From Alkalicoccobacillus porphyridii (GTDB taxonomy: Bacteria; Bacillota; Bacilli; Bacillales; Bacillaceae_D), in NCBI RefSeq assembly GCF_007293315.1, contig NZ_VLXZ01000001.1:186001-250000 (forward strand): DNA of 64,000 nt, read 5' to 3'. Made by a program: the position numbers and the translations under genes. The notes below the pieces were generated by a model, which saw only the letters and a program-made list of their open reading frames with translations, did no database searches and was not told where the DNA came from. How positions within the stretch are numbered: the first letter of the stretch is position 1; each line of letters opens with the position of its first letter. This document shows, one piece after another, positions 60,056-64,000 of the stretch.

Positions 60056-61546
60056 TTATTTAGCGTGACTTGTTACAAGCTTTGTCAGTGTACGAGCCAT
60101 TACACCTGTTGCACCAGCAGGTCCATTAATAGTTGGCTTGTCCTGCCAAGCTGTTCCGGCGATATCTAGGTGTACCCATGGTGTATTTTCTACAAATTCA
60201 CCAATGAATAAGCCAGCGGTAATGCTTCCTCCCGCTCTTCCTGGAGAATTATTCAAGTCAGCCACATTACTTGTTTGTAGCATCTTTTTGTAAGGTTTAT
60301 GGTTTGGAAGTCTCCAGATCCATTCTCCTGCCGCTTCAGACGCTTCGTTTACCTTTTGCATCCAGCTATCGTTATTACTGATGGCTCCTGTTGTGTAATC
60401 GCCTAGAGCAACAATCACTGCTCCTGTAAGAGTGGCAACATCAACAAGATAATCGACGCCAAGCTGTCGTGCATAGGCTACACCGTCTGCTAGGATTAGT
60501 CTTCCTTCAGCATCTGTATTTCGAATTTCAATCGTTTTTCCAGTCATGGTTCGAACAACGTCCCCAGGCTTTAAAGCGGAGCCATTAATCATATTCTCAG
60601 CAGAAGGGATAACTGCAACAACATTAACCGCTGGCTTCAATTGACCAATTGTCTCCATAGCACCAAGAACGGCACCTGCACCACCCATGTCCATTTTCAT
60701 TTCGTGCATACCTGCAGCTGGTTTTAATGAAACACCACCTGCATCAAAGGTCATACCTTTTCCAACAAGACCAATGGCATTTTCCCATTTATCAGTTCCT
60801 TGATAGGTTAAGATGATCATTTTAGCAGGCTGGTCGCTTCCTGCTGTTACCGCAAGTAAGGCGCCCATGCCCAAACGTTTCATATCCTCTTCCTCAAGAA
60901 CCTCAAGCTTAAAATCATAGCGCTGAGACAGCTTTAATGCTTCTTCAGCTAAGTCTGTTGGAGTTAATAGGTTAGCTGGCGTATTGACCAATGTGCGCGC
61001 ATAATTAGTACCTTCTCCATAGGCTTTTCCTTCTTCAGCAGATGCTACAACCTGCTCATTGGATTCTGTATAGAATGTAACGGCTTCTACCTTTTTATCC
61101 GGTTTATTGGATTTGTCTTTGTAATCAACAACTTCATATGTACCTAACTCTAAACCTTCTCCGAATAAAAATGCCACCTCTTGTAAAGAAATTTCATCTG
61201 TCACAAAAGCATCCAGACTAACAGCAGCATGACCAACGCGGTCCTCTTTCAGCTTTTTGCCGACTTTGCCTACTAACTCACGAATGACTTCTGCATCTAG
61301 ATCTTTCTTATCTCCAAGTCCAATAGTATAAATGGTTGGAGTTTGGGCTTGGTTGAATGTATAAAAAGAACGAAGCTCTCCTTTATCTGAAGAAAGCAAT
61401 TGTTTCTTTTTTAGCTCTGTTAATTGATTGTGGATAAGCTGATCTAATGCAGCACCACCTGCATCAAGTTCCTTATTTTTTAATAAGCCAATAACGAGTA
61501 CATCATGTGTAGATTCTTTAGTAAATTCTTTTGACTGTGTAAACAA
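60056..61546 (-). CDS. pepA: Leucyl aminopeptidase (M17)
   Basis: A 496-residue M17 peptidase. VGKGMTFDAGGVSLKPAAGMHEMKMDMGGAGAVLG holds the first metal ligands (about 262-295) and RNTDAEGRLILADGVAYA the active-site block (about 343-360). It removes N-terminal Leu and other residues from peptides in the cytoplasm as a hexamer. The start is TTG at 61546 behind GGAGGAG. It is the YuiE/PepA of B. subtilis and keeps its neighbours yuiD and yuiC. Confidence 0.93.
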   Translation of the reverse strand: MFTQSKEFTKESTHDVLVIGLLKNKELDAGGAALDQLIHNQLTELKKKQLLSSDKGELRSFYTFNQAQTPTIYTIGLGDKKDLDAEVIRELVGKVGKKLKEDRVGHAAVSLDAFVTDEISLQEVAFLFGEGLELGTYEVVDYKDKSNKPDKKVEAVTFYTESNEQVVASAEEGKAYGEGTNYARTLVNTPANLLTPTDLAEEALKLSQRYDFKLEVLEEEDMKRLGMGALLAVTAGSDQPAKMIILTYQGTDKWENAIGLVGKGMTFDAGGVSLKPAAGMHEMKMDMGGAGAVLGAMETIGQLKPAVNVVAVIPSAENMINGSALKPGDVVRTMTGKTIEIRNTDAEGRLILADGVAYARQLGVDYLVDVATLTGAVIVALGDYTTGAISNNDSWMQKVNEASEAAGEWIWRLPNHKPYKKMLQTSNVADLNNSPGRAGGSITAGLFIGEFVENTPWVHLDIAGTAWQDKPTINGPAGATGVMARTLTKLVTSHAK

Positions 61547-61699
61547 ATAAACTCCTCCTTTTGTTACTTTAGTATAACATGTTTTATGCTAAAACAACGT
61601 GCTGTACATCGCAAGCTCCCTTTTTAATCTAGTTATGGTCTGTGTTATAATATAATTGAAATTGTTAGTCTGTTCTGAGGAAAGGACGTTATTGCCAAC

Positions 61700-62167
61700 A
61701 TGGAGATTTTTCAAAACTTCCCCTTATGGTCTGCTTTAATTGCAATCATTGTGGCGCAATTTATTAAGATTCCATTAGCTTATTTCGCCACTAAGAAACT
61801 TAATTTCGAATTGTTTACTAGCACAGGAGGCATGCCAAGCTCTCACTCTGCGGCTGTCACTGCCCTTTCTACCGCAGTGGCTATTGAAATGGGTCTTGAT
61901 TCTCCAGTATTTGCGGCAACGGCTATTCTCGGTATTATTGTTATGTTTGATGCGACAGGTGTCAGAAGGCATGCGGGTTATCATGCAACCGTCTTAAATC
62001 AGCTTGTTGCAGACTTTAACAAACTGGTTGATGAAGTGAAAACCTGGCCAAAAAAAGAAGACGCAGAGAAACTTAAGGAGCTACTCGGGCATCAACCAAT
62101 TGAAGTGTTTTTTGGAGCATTGCTAGGTATCTTCATTACGCTAGGCTTGTATAACTGGATATTTTAA
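61700..62167 (+). CDS. yuiD: YuiD-type divergent PAP2-family membrane protein
   Basis: A 155-residue protein with three to four membrane segments. TGGMPSSHSAAVTALSTA (about 41-58) and MFDATGVRRHAGYHATVLNQL are the divergent PAP2/VanZ-like motifs. B. subtilis YuiD is of the same length. It presumably acts on a lipid phosphate or phosphonate, but no activity is proved. Start at ATG 61700; AAAGGA is rather far upstream. Confidence 0.85.
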   Translation: MEIFQNFPLWSALIAIIVAQFIKIPLAYFATKKLNFELFTSTGGMPSSHSAAVTALSTAVAIEMGLDSPVFAATAILGIIVMFDATGVRRHAGYHATVLNQLVADFNKLVDEVKTWPKKEDAEKLKELLGHQPIEVFFGALLGIFITLGLYNWIF

Positions 62168-62176
62168 TAATCAATC

Positions 62177-62223
62177 AAAAAAAAGCAGCGAACATCAGAT
62201 ATTGATGTCGCTGCTATTTTTTT
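62177..62223. terminator. Bidirectional terminator between yuiD and yuiC
   Basis: AGCAGCGAACATCA / TGATGTCGCTGCT (one bulge) with A and T tracts of 7 or more on both sides. Confidence 0.9.
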
Positions 62224-62941
62224 ATGGATCAATTTGCCCTCTAAATACTTGAACAGCTTCAGCCTCATTCATAGCCACAAGCTCTTCCTCTGATAGCGTA
62301 CCTGTTCCTTCTTCGACAATAAAGACATCAAGCTCTTTTTTGCCCCATCGCTCGTAAACATCATCAACGGTATGATAATACAGATCTATTTTATTTCCTT
62401 TGATTGCTGAGCCAGTGTCAGCTACCACTCCATATCCATATCCGGGAATGTAAAGGACCGTCCCTATGGGAAACAGATTGGTATCAGCGGCAATCGTCGA
62501 ATAGACATCTCTTGTAACCGGTACTCCAGAATATGTAATGCCATAGGCCTCGTCACTTGGAACTTTTCCAGTTGATTCATAGCCTGCTGTGTAGCCAGTT
62601 GCTTCCACTCTGTGTACTGGATATCTGCTCCAATCTTCTGCAAGATCGAGGCTATTCACTTCATTTGGTTCGGCTTCAACTTGGTTTGACAATGTGGCAT
62701 GAGCTGTTTGATAGGAAGGTATCCACTTAGGTGAAAGAGCTAGTTCCTTATGACTATGGTGAGCCACAGGATACACGACCTGTTCAGACTTAATCATTTG
62801 GTTAGATGTCCACGTTTGTAAATGCTCCAATTTAACACCAGAAATAGTTGTAAAGGTCGACCATAAAGCAAGCATGACCAGCACACTCATGAACATACGA
62901 CTTAACAAGCTTCTAGATGGACCGTTCGTTGGTCGATTCAA
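62222..62941 (-). CDS. yuiC: YuiC-like 3D-domain cell-wall protein
   Basis: About 239 residues: N-terminal membrane anchor ([19 protein letters not shown]), a variable linker, and the 3D domain at the C-terminus (about 155-235): [57 protein letters not shown] with three Asp residues (VADTG, KIDLY, ELDVF). The 3D fold is a double-psi beta barrel as in MltA lytic transglycosylases, so peptidoglycan cleavage is likely. The TTG at 62941 is preferred (GGAG, 9 nt). Confidence 0.85.
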   Translation of the reverse strand: MNRPTNGPSRSLLSRMFMSVLVMLALWSTFTTISGVKLEHLQTWTSNQMIKSEQVVYPVAHHSHKELALSPKWIPSYQTAHATLSNQVEAEPNEVNSLDLAEDWSRYPVHRVEATGYTAGYESTGKVPSDEAYGITYSGVPVTRDVYSTIAADTNLFPIGTVLYIPGYGYGVVADTGSAIKGNKIDLYYHTVDDVYERWGKKELDVFIVEEGTGTLSEEELVAMNEAEAVQVFRGQIDP

Positions 62942-63017
62942 GAACACTCACTCCTCTCACAAAACAGCATCTCCTAAATAGAAGAGAAGTATTCATGTGA
63001 AAGAGGGGAGTGCTTAC

Positions 63018-63341
63018 CTAAAACATCTGATAACCGCGGACACGAAGCATTTTTATAACGATCCCTGCTACAATTGAACCAATTAATCCAAATGACAGGA
63101 CAAGGTGATCTACTAATTTTAATTCAACCAAAGCTGTCCCTAAATTCTGGATCTCTAGCATTGGTTGTGTTAGATAACTGCCAAAAGGGCTCTGATTTAC
63201 AATAATCAGAACAACAATTGGATAGATAAACGCCATAAGCCATGTAGAGCGTAGCAACATATTTAATAAGAAACCGATTCCAAAGAACATTACTAAAAAA
63301 ATCAGCATCGAAAGAACTAACTGTGGAATATTCATTACCAT
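63018..63341 (-). CDS. yuiB: YuiB-like membrane protein
   Basis: A roughly 107-residue protein with three membrane segments (LVLSMLIFLVMFFGIGFLL, STWLMAFIYPIVVLIIV, LSFGLIGSIVAGIVIKML). It matches YuiB of B. subtilis by order and length; the function is unknown. The start ATG at 63341 follows AGGGG; an ATG two codons later fits as well. Terminator 63432-63470 separates it from ndh upstream. Confidence 0.75.
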   Translation of the reverse strand: MVMNIPQLVLSMLIFLVMFFGIGFLLNMLLRSTWLMAFIYPIVVLIIVNQSPFGSYLTQPMLEIQNLGTALVELKLVDHLVLSFGLIGSIVAGIVIKMLRVRGYQMF

Positions 63342-63431
63342 TCTCACCCCTATCTACATCTTACAGTTTACAAAACCCCTTAGAAGAGAGTCAATCTAGT
63401 CTTTGACTTTGTCACCTCTTCAACACATATA

Positions 63432-63470
63432 AAGCCCGGGACATCAAATGATTCCCCCGGGCTCTTTTTA
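63432..63470 (-). terminator. Terminator of the NADH dehydrogenase gene
   Basis: Minus strand AGAGCCCGGGGG / CCCGGGCTTT (9-10 bp GC-rich stem); both flanks AT-rich, 40 bp past the stop at 63511. Confidence 0.75.
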
Positions 63471-63510
63471 AACACGAATATATGAGTAGAAAGATTGTAT
63501 AATTCCTGTA

Positions 63511-64000
63511 TTAAAATGGTTTTTTCCCTTTTTTAAGTACAAGTCCAACTCCACCTAACATTAACAGGTAACGGTTATCAATCATTTTCTTCATAAAGTT
63601 TGCACTTCCACCATAAAGCTTACGAGAACCAACAGCACCAATTGCTTCTTTACCACCAAGTGACGCAACAGTTCCTTTAATATCAGGCTTAAATGATTTT
63701 AGATCTCCACCACTTATTAATGACTTTAAGTTCCCAGCACAGATTTCAGCCATTTGCATAGCAATTTGTGCAGTTGGTGGGTAAGGACGATTAATCTCTT
63801 CATTAATAACTAACGCACAGTCCCCAATGATAAAGACATCGTCAAATCCAGGAGCACGTAGATCAGGCTCAACCTTCACACGACCACGCATATTCTCAAA
63901 ACCAGAGCGATCGATAATTGAACTTCCACGTACACCAGTTGCCCAAACTACAGTCGCAGCTTTAATCTCTTCGCCTTCTCCAACAACAACACCAGAAGCT
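63511..64000 (-). CDS. ndh: Type II NADH dehydrogenase (NDH-2), C-terminal part
   Basis: The frame runs beyond the window end, so the N-terminus is missing (about 163 residues seen). [15 protein letters not shown] and [33 protein letters not shown] give the FAD-binding GDCA motif and the quinone-site PPTAQ motif of NDH-2. The end [21 protein letters not shown] forms the C-terminal membrane-binding helices. It transfers electrons from NADH to menaquinone without pumping ions. It corresponds by position to YumB of B. subtilis. Confidence 0.88.
   Translation of the reverse strand, partial: ASGVVVGEGEEIKAATVVWATGVRGSSIIDRSGFENMRGRVKVEPDLRAPGFDDVFIIGDCALVINEEINRPYPPTAQIAMQMAEICAGNLKSLISGGDLKSFKPDIKGTVASLGGKEAIGAVGSRKLYGGSANFMKKMIDNRYLLMLGGVGLVLKKGKKPF

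Overview
The window is a chromosomal segment of a low-GC Gram-positive, spore-forming member of the Bacillaceae. Gene content and local order match the Bacillus subtilis backbone in several blocks: pgi, yugN, a YugJ-type dehydrogenase, yuzA, yugI, alaT-alaR in one part, and pepA, yuiD, yuiC, yuiB and an NDH-2 NADH dehydrogenase in another. Sporulation genes (an Sda homologue), LuxS, GbsR/OpuA and KipI/KipA-type proteins fit the same group. The secreted or surface proteins (OpuAC, the sortase) are strongly acidic, which suggests a halotolerant or alkaliphilic lifestyle; this is inference only.

Layout. 1-5 kb: nucleotide-pool hydrolase (ytkD) with a truncated ytmA-like esterase, an MFS exporter, a YwpF-like protein, the checkpoint protein Sda and the C-S lyase PatB. 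5-11 kb: a phospholipase D-like protein, a repeat cluster, the ABC-F protein YfmM, the deoxynucleoside kinases dgk-dck and a membrane-anchored Mrr-type nuclease. 11.7-15.6 kb: the glycine betaine importer OpuA(A-B-C) with a divergent GbsR-type repressor and a perfect palindromic operator candidate. 16-21 kb: a PAP2 phosphatase, a GDPD-family protein, a FbpA-like small protein and the 5-oxoprolinase operon pxpBCA. 21.5-29.6 kb: YisL, CcdC, heme O synthase (ctaB), a 2-hydroxyacid dehydrogenase, the reverse transsulfuration pair mccAB with a divergent yrrT, and an M20 amidohydrolase. 29.8-34.5 kb: a second FbpA-like protein, a methyltransferase, two acetyltransferases, a sortase fused to a fibronectin-III-like domain, and an SsuE-like flavin reductase. 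34.7-40.8 kb: an arabinan/glycoside cluster (abfA, AraC-type regulator, GH4 glycosidase, araL, araM) with two CcpA cre sites.

41-48.6 kb is the accessory part. It begins at a tRNA-Ala(GGC) gene and holds two genes with duplicated promoters, a remnant of a Y-family DNA polymerase gene with duplicated leaders carrying degenerate SOS boxes, an RsbR-type stressosome paralogue, a DUF3231 protein, an M50-like membrane protein that has lost its zinc motif, and a run of tiny genes. Four of these tiny genes have sequences fitting sigma-B promoters. I read this as a small general-stress island. 48.6-64 kb returns to conserved backbone: pgi to alaR, an isochorismatase-family hydrolase, luxS, YihY/BrkB, HU, pepA, yuiD, yuiC, yuiB and the end of ndh.

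A striking feature is a dispersed non-coding repeat present in six long copies plus fragments. Each copy has a core of about 225 bp bounded by inverted repeats (consensus GAGGTCACTGAAAAA). The core contains its own hairpins and is flanked by a second, outer pair of inverted arms (CGAAAATGGGGGC). All copies lie between genes, four of the six between convergent genes. It looks like a nested, MITE-like element. Gene starts given here were often moved to the codon with the best ribosome binding site, and this is stated in each entry.
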